A stretch of 64,000 nucleotides of DNA from Riptortus pedestris. Lineage: Eukaryota > Arthropoda > Insecta > Hemiptera > Alydidae. The stretch lies in assembly GCA_019009955.1 (NCBI GenBank), contig CM032228.1, positions 203,966,501 through 204,030,500 on the forward strand. The letters run 5' to 3'. Shown here piece by piece: positions 49,296 through 62,468 of this stretch. The notes under the pieces are model-generated. The model made no database searches. It was not told the DNA's origin and was given only the letters and a program-made list of their open reading frames with translations. Both the position numbers and the translations under genes were made by a program. Numbering within the stretch: the stretch's first letter is position 1; each line of letters begins with the position of its first letter.

Positions 49296-50278
49296 TAGAA
49301 GATCTCCTTTAAGGGAAATCAGCTATTGGGGTTGTACTCATGAATTGATTCGAAAAATATCTTAAAATGCCCATTGATACTTACTAGGAAATTGCGAAAA
49401 TGAGGTCTGTTGAAAATTACATATTCATATATGACTGTTAACGCTCTAGTGGTCGCAATTTTTGTTTGACCATTAAACAATTCAATAGATAAGTGTTTTT
49501 TTGTAAAACTAAAATCAAGTTGACTGAAATCGGACCGGAGGGAGGGGAGGGGGGTTAGAGGCAGAGAATATTGAAAATTTGAAATATCTCCAATATTACA
49601 AGTTGGATCGAAAAATTATATAAAACTAATCTTATTGCAAATTTAATTATTTATAAATATTGTTATACCTACTTTTTCTTAATCATGAATATAACCGAGA
49701 TATTTTGATTTTTTTTAGTTTTCATCCCTCAGTAAACCCCCATTCCTATTCATGTCATATTAACAATAAGCTGGCATATCATGAAGCACTTTATTTTCAA
49801 GTTTAAATACCAAATATTGTTCTCATTGACCTTTTACTTTGTGACATAAAACCAAATACATTATGTGAAGACGTTATCAATCGTGATTTTCTTCTTTAAT
49901 CATAGATGATTATTTGATTTATACCATAGCCGATATCCAACCGTTTAATTCAACACTAAAGATCATAGTCGGAAATGGCTGAATTCGGGAACTATGAAAA
50001 TTCAAAATATCTCTATTCTTATAAGTTGTATCAAAAACATGTAGTTAAATCAATCTCGTTAGACTAGTGACGATCTGCAATTGTGCTAATCATTTTTTGT
50101 AACTTAAATAGTAAGGGGGCTCTTTGATCTTTCTTGTTTTAAATTGAGAGTAAACCTCCACAATTTCTCATGGAATATTTGCTTAAATATAGAATATATA
50201 TGAGTAGAACAGATCAATAGCTCGTCATAACAAGTCGTGGGAAATCTGCTTAGTAAACGAAGCCCCTGCGTGACGGAC
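49296..50278 (+). mobile_element. Family T copy T16, long form
   Basis: This 983-bp copy has both ends: TAGAAGATCTCC with palindrome, and GGGAAATCTGCTTAG, hairpin CGAAGCCCCTGCG and GACGGAC plus TTTTT. Two body modules are present. The second has ATTATTTGATTTATACC and the second GGCTGAATTCGG block. The microsatellite is absent. Confidence 0.88.
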
Positions 50279-50613
50279 TTTTTATGGTGGAGCCGTACTA
50301 CATGGAGTGTGCAAGAGAGGACCACAGACAAATCCTAAATATATTCGTTTTTTAAGCAGTGGATCAAATTTTCTACATGGTTCCGATCCAATTTTCCAAA
50401 ACGTATCTCATATATAGATTTAATATCTCTATAGGATTTGAGAAAATTTTCAATTTCCGCCTCCAACTCCGAACCCTGGGCCTTCCCTTAACAGTTTTTG
50501 CTTGTTAATGCTAAACAAAATTGAGGGAAATACATTATCCCAAGTTTCTGGATAAAGGGCTTTCTCTATTAATGATATCGCCATGAATAATGCTTAGATC
50601 TGAAGTAAGGTTT

Positions 50614-50909
50614 TAGCAGATTTTCTTTAAGGGAGAAAACAGCTCTTGAGGTTGTACTCATGAAGCGATTGCTGAAGATGGAGGAATTTAAAGGGGATGA
50701 CTCATTAAATAATTCCTTAGTACCACCCTGGCTAGAAAAGGGTGGTAACCTGTAGATAACCCGTCCCAATTATCCATAGTAACATAAAGTGGACGTAAAT
50801 AAATAAATAAAAAAAATAATCACTCCTAATCATCGGATGATTATTGGGAATATTTGGTTACAGCACTGGGGGAAATCTGCTTAGTTAACGCAGCCCCTGT
50901 GTGACGGAC
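50614..50909 (+). mobile_element. Family T copy T17, deleted, carrying a SINE
   Basis: Both termini are present (TAGCAGATTTTC and GTGTGACGGAC plus TTTT). Nearly all of the body is gone, and SINE copy S8 (50693-50812) sits between the two ends. Confidence 0.85.
50693..50812 (+). mobile_element. SINE copy S8 inside T17
   Basis: TTAGTACCACCCTGGC through GTCCCAATTATCCATAG to a (TAAA)n tail. The head is missing. Confidence 0.85.
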
Positions 50910-51137
50910 TTTTATATGTTTTGCCGTCTAGGAGCGCTTAAATGAAGTGAGCTTGATCCCAAACATAAATATTAGCATATGGCATCCTGTAGGTAAAAAC
51001 CGGCTTACCTAAGGCGATTAATTTAGGTTTAACGATTAGGATATCCAATGATCTTTCTATATACCAATTCTCTTAAAGAAGGCGATTGTATAGGTACTTC
51101 CTATTAAAACATATTTTGGGGTATTTCATTTGAATAC

Positions 51138-51303
51138 TCACCCTCTTGGGTGTGATGGGGTGTTCTGTAAATCCCCTTGGTGAAACTCTGCTTCCCGTCC
51201 ATCTTGTTCCACATGTCCACAGAACGAGCCGTTAACACTGACTGATCCTCCAATGCAGTGCCGCTTTGTCCCGGGGTTCCCATCATTTGCATAACCCTCA
51301 CTG
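51138..51303 (-). CDS. Candidate exon, possibly upstream exon of ACSS3
   Basis: The open stretch is G+C-richer than its flanks and reads VRVMQMMGTPGQSGTALED, QSVLTARSVDMWNKMDG, KQSFTKGIYRTPHHTQE. It ends at a strong donor, AAGAGG|gtgagt. It leaves in phase 1, exactly what ACSS3 exon a needs (G plus AG makes Glu). Against this, it lacks a mitochondrial presequence, the intron would be about 35 kb, and one in three random exons fits. The acceptor side (aaag or ccgcag) has a poor pyrimidine tract. The family is not recognised. Confidence 0.35.
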
Positions 51304-51747
51304 CGGCTTTTCAATATCACAACCTTATTTGTATGTATATATGAATCGCTAAGAGATTCTTTAAAAATTCAGTAACAGACAATGATGGGATGCTAATATA
51401 TCCAAAACACCAGTGTTAAATGCCTCTAAATCATCGATTAACAAGGAAAAAATGCAAATAGACGCAGGTAGGCTTATATCGACAATTAAAATATTCAAGA
51501 ACATGGAAGATGACAATTTTTTTTCAAGGGTGAAATATGAGAATATCGGAGCACCTTATTGCAGAGAATTATTTTCCAACTAACACACAATATATTAAGT
51601 AAATTCTAGGATTTCAGCGAATTTTCCTTAAAACACTTGATTTTGACAGCCTTGCGACAACAATTACGTCACGCAGGGTGTGGTAGATCTTAGATCACTT
51701 CTTCTCATACTAGTCTATATTACTCCGACAGCTAAAACAGAATTAAA

Positions 51748-52227
51748 GTCCGTCACGCAGGGGCTGCGTTAACTAAGCAGATTTCCCGCGTGCGCCACGT
51801 ATTTGAATTTATTTCAAAACTTAAAAGTTCAATGAGAACAATATTTGGTATTTAAGCTTCAAATAAAGTGCTTCATGACATAATAGAATATTGTTAATAT
51901 CAGATGAGTAGGAGTGGGGGTTTACTGAACACCGAAAACTAAAAAATGCAAATATCTCAGTTAATAATAATAAGATAGTGAAGAAGTATGCATAACAACA
52001 TCTATAGAACATTACATTTGCAATAAGATTAGTTCTATACTCTTTTTCGATCCGACACATATTAACGGAGATTTTAAGAATTTTAGAAATTCTCCCCGTC
52101 TAAACCTCCCGTCCCCCTGGTCCGATTTCAGCCGTTAACGAATTTAATCTTTCTTTTTACATGAAACGATTATATATCAAGTTTGGTAACGATCAGACAA
52201 AAATTGCGACCACTAAAGCGGTAAAAG

Positions 52228-52287
<60 letters not shown>

Positions 52288-53517
52288 TAGATCAGATACC
52301 CGGCTTCGCTCGGGAATTCATTTGAGGCTGAATGGTGATGGTATATTTATGGCAAGGCTTTACTTTGCACAATATTTTGACATTTACCCGTTCCAGTGTT
52401 TAGGGTTAATACCCGTTGTTGGCATTTGTTAATAATAAAATTATTTTTTTATGTAAGACTTTACTGTCCTGCATATTGTCATATTTCCCGTCTCCTGTGC
52501 ATTATGCGTAGATTTGAATTATTTAGGAGAAAATATTGACATACATTTGAATTAATTTTTTCAGGTGAGGTACCTGGTAGTTCATATTGAAAAGAAGTGT
52601 TGAGCAAATTTCTCTAAATAACAAAATAAACAACTTTTGTTATGTGCATATTAGCCGAAACCCCAATAGGAAATCATTATTATTAATTTCAGGCCTCCCT
52701 TATAACCCCCACTCCTGCCCGTCCCTAGAAATGTTAGTATGGCTTATTATAAGGAAGGCGTTAGTGCTAATACACATACTGAGTGTTTTATTTAGTTCGG
52801 TTGAGTCTTTTGTGCCAAATGAAATTGTTGTCTCCCGCTTTAAGTTTTAGCGTATAACGCCTTTATACTTCGGTATACGATGATAGTGTATATAAAAAAA
52901 AATTACTCTAAATAACAAAATAAACAACTTTTGTTATGTGCATATTTGCCGAAAATGCAATAGGAAACGAAATATCACTATTATTAATTTCAGGCCTTCC
53001 TTATAACCCCCACTCCTGCCCGTCCCTAGAAATGTTAGTATAGCTTATTATAATGAAGGCGTTAGTACTAATTCACATACCGAGTTTGGTTTAATTCGGT
53101 TGAGTCTTTAGTGCCAATAAAATTGTGGACTCCCGTTACAGTTTTTAGCGTATAACTCATTTATACTTCCGTATACGACAAAAGTGCATATAACAAAAGT
53201 TACTCTAAATTACAAAATAAACAACTTTTGTTATGTGCATATTTCCTGAAAAAGCAATAGGAAACGAAATATCGCTATTTTTAATTTCAGGCCTCTCTTA
53301 TAACCCCCACTCCTGTTCGTCTTAGAGAATATTAATATAGCCTAAAGTCTAAGTTGGGCTAGTAGTAATCTACATACCAAGTTTCATCAAATTCGGTTCA
53401 GCCGTTTCTGCGTGAAAAGGTAACAAACAAACAAACAAACATGTGAAACGATAAGTTATCGTGAAATTTCGCGAAAAAAATCAATGTACAGACAGAGGTT
53501 ACAATTATATATATATA

Positions 53518-53569
<52 letters not shown>

Positions 53570-53664
53570 TATACAGTTTTGGACGGACCTCATTTTCGTC
53601 ATCTCCTGGGTAGGATCGATGGACATTTGAAGAAAAATTTCAAAAATCGCGTCATGAGTATTTA
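51748..53664 (-). mobile_element. Family T copy T18, split by Helitron D
   Basis: The reverse-strand copy begins GTCCGTCACGCAGGGG, then CTGCGTTAACTAAGCAG, followed by the body to (TA)n at 52231. Helitron D (52287-53506) interrupts it. GGACCTCATTTTCGTC and CGCGTCATGAGTA resume at 53578. The palindromic end is replaced by copy T19. Confidence 0.85.
52287..53506 (-). mobile_element. Helitron D, inserted in the TA array of T18
   Basis: On the minus strand, CCGGGTATCTGATCTAG ends at 52287 followed by TATATA. The copy has three modules. The opposite end GTAACCTCTGTCTG lies near 53506 and is again next to TA repeats. Both flanks belong to the same T copy. Confidence 0.88.
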
Positions 53665-54593
53665 AGCAAATATTCTATGAGAAATTGTGGGGGTGCACTC
53701 TCAATTGAAAACAAGGAAGTGCAAAGAACTCCCTTACTATTTAAACTGCAAAAAATGATTATAAGGGCAACTGCAAACCGTTACTTGTTTAATGAGTTTG
53801 AATTTATATCATTTTTTGTCACAACTTATAAGAATAGAGATATTTTGAATTTTCAAAGTTCCCTCCCTCTTAACCCCCCCCCAGGTTACTAGTCCGAATT
53901 CAGCCATTTCCGACTATGATCTTTAGTGTTGAATTTAACGGTTGGATATCGACTATGATAAATCAAATAATCATCTATGATTAAAGAAGGAAATCACGAT
54001 TGATAACGTCTTCACATAATGTATTTGGTTTTATGTCACAAAGTAAAAGGTCAATGAGAACAATATTTGGTATTCAAACTTGAAAATAAAGTGCTTCATG
54101 ATATGCCAGCTTATTGTTAATATGACATGAATAGGAATGGGGGTTTACTGAGGGATGAAAACTAAAAAAAATCAAAATATCTCGGTTATATTCATGATTA
54201 AGAAAAAGTAGGAATAACAATATTTATAAATAGTTAAATTTGCAATAAGATTAGTTTTATATAGTTTTTCGATCCAACTTGTAATATCGGAGATATTTCA
54301 AATTTTCAATATTCTCTGCTTCTAACCCCCCTCCCCTCCCTCCGGTCCGATTTCACTCAACTTGATCTTAGTTTTACAAAAAAACACTTATATATTGAAT
54401 TGTTTAATGATCAAACTAAAATTGCGACCACTAGAGCGTTAAACTCATATATGAATATGTAATTTTCAAGAGACCTCATTTTCGCAATTTTCTAGTAAAT
54501 ATCAATGAGCATCATCATCATTTTGAAGATATTTTTCGAATCAAGTCATGAGTACAACCTCAATAGCTGATTTCCCTTAAGGGAAATCTGCTA
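53659..54593 (-). mobile_element. Family T copy T19, long form
   Basis: The long subtype is closely similar to T16 in reverse (AATCATCTATGATTAAAG, ATCTCGGTTATATTC). It ends with the intact palindrome and CTGCTA. It lacks the hairpin end and is fused to T18. Confidence 0.85.
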
Positions 54594-54975
54594 AAAACGG
54601 CATACAGATGACGTAATAGTGTGACACACCGTCACAGATAGACTTCTATCTCTATGCTCTTCGCAATCTATTCTCCATTCTTCACAAAAAAGAAAAGAAA
54701 AGACAGACACTGTATAAAATATAGTTGAAAACTAAACTGAGTAAGAGTCCAACATAATGAGAAAATCTATTTTCCCTCAAGAAGGGAGTTTTCTTAAGGC
54801 CAGAAACTTTGTTGATGCTATACTTGAACAATAGAACAATAAATAAAGATATTTAGAACCGGAAATATAATAAACTACTTCGTTAATGGGTTTAGTTATT
54901 TTACATTTTTCGATTCGGCCATAAGAATGAAGATTTACATGATTTTGTTTACTTCATTCCTTCTTTATCCTACAA

Positions 54976-55186
<211 letters not shown>

Positions 55187-55189
55187 AAA

Positions 55190-56560
55190 TTCATAATAAA
55201 CCAAACGTTACTCTCTAATGATCTTAAGCACGGCGTCGTCCACAATATTTCTACAAAGCGTTAATAACGCAATCCATTGGCACGCCATTAAGACACTTTT
55301 GGACTTTATTAAATCTATGAAGAAATATACCAAGTTCAAAAGGGAATTTAGAAAGGTTCACGTCTGAAGGACGCTTTATTCAAGTAAGATAAATATTATC
55401 AGAAATATTTAAGGATAACAAAGTCCAGCCCACAGGTGCTGCTTATACTTACCAAATATCCCATCTTCTAACGTAGAACGGTATGGTGATTATGCCGCAA
55501 CACATTCCATTCTCTATTTTTGTCTCAGTAAACAGAACATGAAAATTAAGTGAAACATTCTGGAATTCTTAATTGGCCTATGACTCATAAAAAATAAATT
55601 TGCGCGCCTTTCAGTTCAAATTATTCAGGCAGTTTTTTTTTCTGCTTGAGAGCAAGGAACTGTATAATTTGGGCTATTGTTCATAATGCATTCACATTTA
55701 CAGTCAGTATATATGTTTATGCCATTCAACACTACTCGCACAGTCTGAATATACTAAACCAAAATAAAATAACCAGTATTTCTTCCCGGTTGGTGGTAAA
55801 ATGTCATCAATAACAGTATTTTTGAATGTCTTTTAGTTCTTGTCTTCCAATAAACACAAAATGTTCTCGCATGTCCACTTTCATTTTTTGATTTTCTAAT
55901 GAACCACACTGATAATATTGCTGGATGAATCCAATTTTTATAACTTAGAGCTCATTTCATCCTCAAAATTAGACATTTTAGAAAAAGCATTGACTTTTGA
56001 AGTTTTCTAGAGCTTAAAGGTTGTTACTCAACAAATTGCCTTTCTATGAGATAAAAAGGAATTTATTTAATCACACGTTCCATGATAACTCACTATTTTT
56101 AAACCTTTTATTATTTTAAAGGTTACAAAATATTGCATTCGTTGGAGTTTCTCAAGGTTACAATACCTGTTAAGTCGATAAGTAGCCACATACATTAGAT
56201 GGTCTTCAGAGTGTCTGTCGATTTCTTAAGCACAATCTGCAGAAGCAGGCCTTATATTTCTAGACATGAAAGGGCATTTGATAACGCTTGGTGACCAACA
56301 ATCTTCCGGAGTTCATAAATATTAAACTGGCCACTTATCAACCACAAATTAGTTAAATGTTTCATTAACTAGAGGTAAATCCACAGTTAAAGTACAAATT
56401 TAAACACAAATGAAATTCAAACTCATGGTCATACATTTCTGTATTCATGTTGAATTCGAATGTCGATAACTTAATAATGACAGAATTATGTGTTCCTCAT
56501 TTTTCAGAAAAATGTTATGTGTGTATATTGATATACATACGCACACAAACAACCCCCCCC

Positions 56561-56628
<68 letters not shown>

Positions 56629-59440
56629 GTTACATCTCTTGCTAAATGGTTTTTGATGGAATATTTTCACCAAAGGCACTAAAATATGAGTTATATTTAG
56701 TATTAAGGACTTTATCTGTTCTATACTACATTCATTATGTTTTTATTGTGTAGTTTTCCTGACCTTTAAACGTGTTTTTCCTTTTCTGACTGTTCATGTT
56801 AAGGGTAGCTTCCAGATTTACACTGTCTATGTGCGAGAATGATTCAATAACCCACCAATGTACATGCGTGTCCATTCAAAAACTTTGATATGTAAAAGTC
56901 TCTCTGGTTTGTTAATAAAAGGCTTTTTAAACCCTTCAATGTTTAATGTAAAAGAAAATAGAAGACGAGCTTTGTGTTTCCCATCATTCTTGTCCTTCCA
57001 AAATTTGAAGTATTCAGCTTCTAAATTTGGATTTCTATTTGTATATTTAACTACTCGATTTCATTTGTGTCATGAATGCGTATATACTTTCGTAAAATGT
57101 TTTTATTTATGGGTTCTTCAGTTTTTTTACTAATTAGTGTGTATAATTACTGTCAGTATATATGTGCACCCTGTATATAGGGAGTATATTTGTGTGTTAA
57201 TATTGTAATGAATTTAGTATTTCAATTTGTCTACATGATTGTTCTGCCCGTCTATATTTTCGAGTATCAATAGATATCCGTTTGAGTCCCTGAAGGGTAA
57301 TCATCATCATTCTGCCTTCCCAGTTTGACTTCAACCATCTCCTCTCCACAATTTACCGGAATAAGGTCCAAATCCTTTGAGTGGATGTGGGACCGCTCTG
57401 GTGTTTTCCTCAAGGTAGCCTCCTAAGGCTTTGGATCGAGTGTGGCCCCTAGAAATTATTGTTTAAACTCAAACCTATACCCTCCATATACACATTTCCC
57501 CTTAATTAAATCGTACCTATCTGAAAGATACTTTAAAATTCCACACTTCTTTCGTCAGCGTGCTGGCTTAATGGAAGGTGGAATCCTTAGTACTCATTTT
57601 TTCCTGATATATAAGGCTGATATTCCACTCCTACCTGATATTTTCCTTCAAATACCGATGACTTTAAATGTATAATTGTTTACTTGCCTGTGAAATGCTT
57701 CCAGAACTCTTGTCGCTCTTAGAACCCTGCTTAAACAAAGAAAAATTAAGGTAAATGCAGAAAAATTAATTCTTCAACATTTATGCATATGAGGTCACGC
57801 TGCCTATAGGTCATACCAGAAACTCATATCCCTTACTTAAGACTAACAGTAGACAACGCTTGACATAATCACCAGTCATTACAAAATTAAACTAGGAGTT
57901 AAGCAGGCCATTCAGAGTTATACTCAAACTAGTGGGCTCAAAATTGTAGCCCTAAACGGATAATTTATCCCTCCATACATCGACCATTATGGTTTTGTAG
58001 AGATGAACTGTACAAAACAATCCAATTTCAATAGAAATCAGACGATGCAATATTAAATCCTCAGAACAATTATTTTATGTTTCCAACTCATCCTACCACG
58101 ATGACCTAAAGATCCCTTTAGCCCTAACACTTCTAAATTCGAAATCCCTTTACCTGGAACTCCATTCCCGCCTTCCTGGGTACCCGAATTCTCCGATTTA
58201 TTCGCCTTTGTTAACCCATATCCTCCGAAATCATCAAATAAAAATTTATACCAAAGGATGCAGAGTGTATATGTCAAGTTCCAAAGGGTCAGAATGTATA
58301 TTACAAGTACCAAATGTATAAAGTGAGCAAATGAAATACGGAAGAGCCAAATGTATGAATCAAGTACCAAATGCACCTCCAATTAATTCTAAATAAACAT
58401 TAAACTGTTTTTTTTTTTAATATTTACAACACACAGGAAGTGAATGAATCATTTTGATGAGGTTGCATCCAGACTTAAAGTAGCTATGGCAATTGTTAGA
58501 CATTCTCTAGAAATTTGATAGTTACGCAGCTCTTCTGTGACGGGATTTTTTTAACAACATAAACGAGTTCCAAACAGGAGAACCTCTCCAGGATTGAGGT
58601 CAATCTGACTTTGAAGCTGAACTGCATAAGGTTAAGGGGGAAAACAAAACGACAATTATGCTAAACAAGAGATAAGGGTACATGGGTGGGTCGAATGGGG
58701 TAATTTTGAAAAGGGTTCAGAAAATCAGGTGATTAGTATTTCTAGACTCTGGCTGGGAGTGGCGCAGCGGCTAATCCAACTAGGAGCCTCAACAAGTGGC
58801 AATTTCCAAGATTGTATAATTTGTCCTCTGGTTTTCCTCTATTTTCTCATAGACCATGATGAATATCTAGGATATCTGACGCAGTAAAAGAAACTAACCA
58901 CTTCAGCTGATTAGGAAGCTATATTAAATTTTATTATAATTACTTGACAGCAAAGAATCAGCTATAATCGTGGTTAAATAATTGATAACTATAAAACACA
59001 TGTTTTCTATAGCTCTTATATACTAAAACATCTTTTTGTCCAGAAGGGTAAAGCTGTTGATGAAATTGATTGGCTCCAACCATCAATGAGGTAAAATATA
59101 GTACATTACAAATACTGCCAATAAAAGGTAATGGAACCTGTTGAAAATGATAAAGGACAGTAAGGAAATGTAACGGACGGTGCATTTCATAAAAGAAAAA
59201 ACCGAGTCTGAATAATTAGTCAAGATACGGTCATTCAACCGCCGCAAAATATTGCATTATTGATTATTGTCATTAACACTGATTGAATTAGTGAAACAAT
59301 CAACTCATACAATGTACATAATGAATTCTGAGCATTGCTTTATGTATTACCATAGGTTGTAAGAAAAGATCCTAGCACAGGAGCAAACATTATTGTCCAT
59401 TCAGCTGTTCCTAAAAGAAATGAACGATACTTTATGTGCA
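55190..59440. other. Unassigned region between T19 and Helitron E
   Basis: Unique-looking AT-rich sequence with a microsatellite at 56561. At 57310-57440 (CTCTCCACAATTTACCGG, GTGTTTTCCTCAAGGTAGCC) and 58745-58860 (GGCTGGGAGTGGCGCAGCGG) there are stretches reminiscent of old SINE-like repeats. No exon is supported. Confidence 0.5.
56561..56625. repeat. (CA)n(TA)n microsatellite
   Basis: About 20 bp of CA and 45 bp of TA. The adjacent open frames are repeat artefacts. Confidence 0.95.
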
Positions 59441-59445
59441 TATAT

Positions 59446-60121
59446 ATAAAATTGTAACCTCTTTCTGTACATTGATTTCATTTCTCGAAATTTCACGATA
59501 GGTTTTCGTTTAACATGCCATAGACACGATATCTACAAAATGTGGGTTTGTTGTCTGTTTGCTACCTTTTCACGCCTAAGCTACTGAACAGACTTTCATG
59601 AAACTTGGTACGTATATTACTACTAACCCCACTTAGACTATAGGCTATACTAATATTCTCAGACTAACAGGAGTGGGGATTATAAGGGAGGCCTGTAATA
59701 AAAATTGCGTTATTTCGTTTCCTATTGTTTTTCGGCAATAATGCACATAATAATTTTTTTTTTTTTAATTCAAGTAACTTTTGTTATATAAACTTTTGTC
59801 GTATACCAAACTATAAAGGAGATATACGCTAAAAACTTTAAAATAACTCAAAAGACAACCGAACTCAACGAAACTCCGTATGTCGGATGGTATTAACTCG
59901 TTCTTGATTGTAATCTATATGAACATTTTTAGGAATGATTAGTAGTTAGGGTTCGAAGGGAGAAATGAAATGAAAAATCGGGATATTTCGTTTCCTATAC
60001 GTTTTTACGGAAAAATGCACTTAACAGAAGATGTTTAATTTGTCATTTAGAGTAACTTTTATTAAGAACACGAGAATTATAAACGAGATATACGCTAATA
60101 AATATAGCGAGAGCCAACAGA
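59446..60121 (+). mobile_element. Helitron E, 5' part only
   Basis: It begins AAATTGTAACCTCTTTCTG after a short TATATA, with two diverged modules, and ends near GCGAGAGCCAACAG. The 3' hairpin is missing. Confidence 0.75.
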
Positions 60122-60628
60122 TCCGATGTTATCCTTAAAATTCAACATCAGCTTTTTTTGAAATTTTAATTTGGTTTACAAGCGAAATCGCTTGAGGAAA
60201 AGTGAGGGATCCATGATTCATATAGGGAAATATGAAAGAAGCTTTTTTTTTGTTAATCATAAGTAAAACACTTTTAATGGGCCCATGTTTGCCAGGAAGC
60301 TTCATGAATTCGACTACTCAAATAAGTTAAAATATTGTGTTTCATCTTCAAAAACTAAAAAGGTTAGGTTTTATAATGTTTGAAAACATTAAAAAGCCTA
60401 AAGGCTAAATACACTTGAGATATACGTGGGATACACAGGTTTTCTGCATGGGCGGTGGTTGTATCACAATGTTTCTCACAGGAAACACATAACTCCATAC
60501 TAAACGAACTGGAATATTTAATGAAATATAAAATTAAAAATATATTTTAAATATTGTCATTATTAATGTTATGTTATATACTTTATTTTATTTAATTTAT
60601 TTTTTTATTTATAATTCATGTATCGTTT

Positions 60629-60701
60629 TAGCAGATTTCCCTTAAGGGCTATCGCTAAAACGATACATTAGCTTAGACGGTAATGTATAATGAACAGGCA
60701 T

Positions 60702-60774
<73 letters not shown>

Positions 60775-61771
60775 TGTTACCGTTCTAGTGGTTGCAATTT
60801 TGTTTGATCATTAGCAAAGTCGACATTCAAATATTTTATGTAAAACTAAAGATCAAGTTCGTTAACAGCTGAAATCGAACCAGTGGGAGTTTAGAGGGGA
60901 GAAATTTCGAAAATTCAAAATATTTTCGTTTTTATACGTCGTATCGGACAATAGTATAAAACCAGTATTATTGCAAATTTAATGTTCTATAAATGGTGTT
61001 ATATACATGTTTTCTCTATCTTCAATATTAACCAAGGTATTGGAATTGTTTCAATTTCAGCCTTCAGTAAACCCCCTCTTTCAGTCATTTCACGTTGGAA
61101 ATAAGCTAATATCGGCTGAAATCGGACAAGGATTGGAGAATTTTGAAAATTCGGAATATCTCAGTTACTGTACCTCTGGTCGAAAACGATCATAGAATCA
61201 ATCTTATTGTAAATTAAATGTATTACAAATGTTGGCATATACATTCATTCTTTATCATGAATATTAAACGAGATATTTGCATTTTTCAGTTTTCGGCATT
61301 CAGCAAACCCTCACTTCTACTCATGTTACATTTAACAGTGCTCTGTTACATAATAAACCACTTTAGTCGAAGCTTAAATACGAAATATTGTTTTCAAGAG
61401 GCCTTTATTATACGAGGTACATGCCCCCGTGTGAAGTTCTTGGTCTACTAAAATTTGATTTATTGAAATATCCATTATTCTAGTTCATTATATATTACAT
61501 TCCTAATTATAGTCAATAAAATTAATATGTTATATTCTTATATATTTCAGTAATTGTTTTTATTTCCGCTGTAAGGTTGACCTGTTTGTTTACATTTCAG
61601 GCGCTTCCCTTCGGGAAGTTACTTCTAAAATTGACTGAAAGATTTCTTATTAAAGTTTATATTTATTCACTTAATATTCACGGTGGTGCTGTGTTAGCAG
61701 TATTTAGATTTATGTATTGTTGAACTTAAGGAGAGAAATCTGCTAAGTTTACGCAGCACCTACTTGACGAA
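60629..61771 (+). mobile_element. Family T copy T20, long form with extra inverted repeats
   Basis: It starts TAGCAGATTTCCCTTAAGG. A (CA)n(TA)n array at 60702-60770 and two body modules (60780-61090 and 61110-61430) follow. It ends with GAAATCTGCTAAGTTTACGC and a decayed hairpin. Two added inverted repeats occur at the start. Confidence 0.8.
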
Positions 61772-61837
61772 TGTTTTTTGTATAGGTGTATTTCTTGTTA
61801 CATTTATTATATATATATATATATATATAAAATAAAT

Positions 61838-62396
61838 GTGATTAGGGTTAATACCCGTCGTTTCTGTTGATTTGTTAATAATAAAATTATTTTTTTATGT
61901 AAGACTTCACTGTCCTCCATATTGTCATATTTCCCATTTTCTGTGCATTATGCATAGATTTGAATTATTAAGGACAAAATATTAACATACATTTGAATTA
62001 GTTTTTCCCGGTGAGGTAGTTCATATTGAAAAGAATTGTTGAACAAATTTCTCTACATATCAAAATAAACAACTTTTGTTATGGTCATATTTACCGAAAA
62101 ACCAATACGAAACAAAATATCGCTATTTTTAATTTCAGGCCTCCCTTATAACCCCCACTCCTGTTTGTCTTAGAGAAAATTAATATAGCCTAAAGTCTAA
62201 GTTGGGTTAGTAGTAAAGTACATACCAAGTTTTATAAAATTCGGTTCAGCGGTTTATGCGTGAAAAGGTAACAAACAAACAACCAAACAAACACACAAGA
62301 AAGGAACAAAATGCAGTTATGGTGTCTATGACAAGTGAAACGAAAAGTTATCGTGAAATTTCGCGAAAAAAATCAATGTACAGACAGAGGTTACAA
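61838..62396 (-). mobile_element. Helitron F, 3' end lost
   Basis: The 5' end lies near 62396 beside (TA)n. One module plus a 3' subregion (AGGGTTAATACCCGTCG) is present. A direct repeat of about 200 bp of it recurs in Helitron G. Confidence 0.75.

Positions 62397-62467
<71 letters not shown>

Positions 62468-62468
<1 letters not shown>

Noticed and set aside
58745..58860. A box-like TGGCGCAGCGG suggesting a tRNA or SINE head
   Set aside because: No B box at the right distance and no cloverleaf can be drawn.
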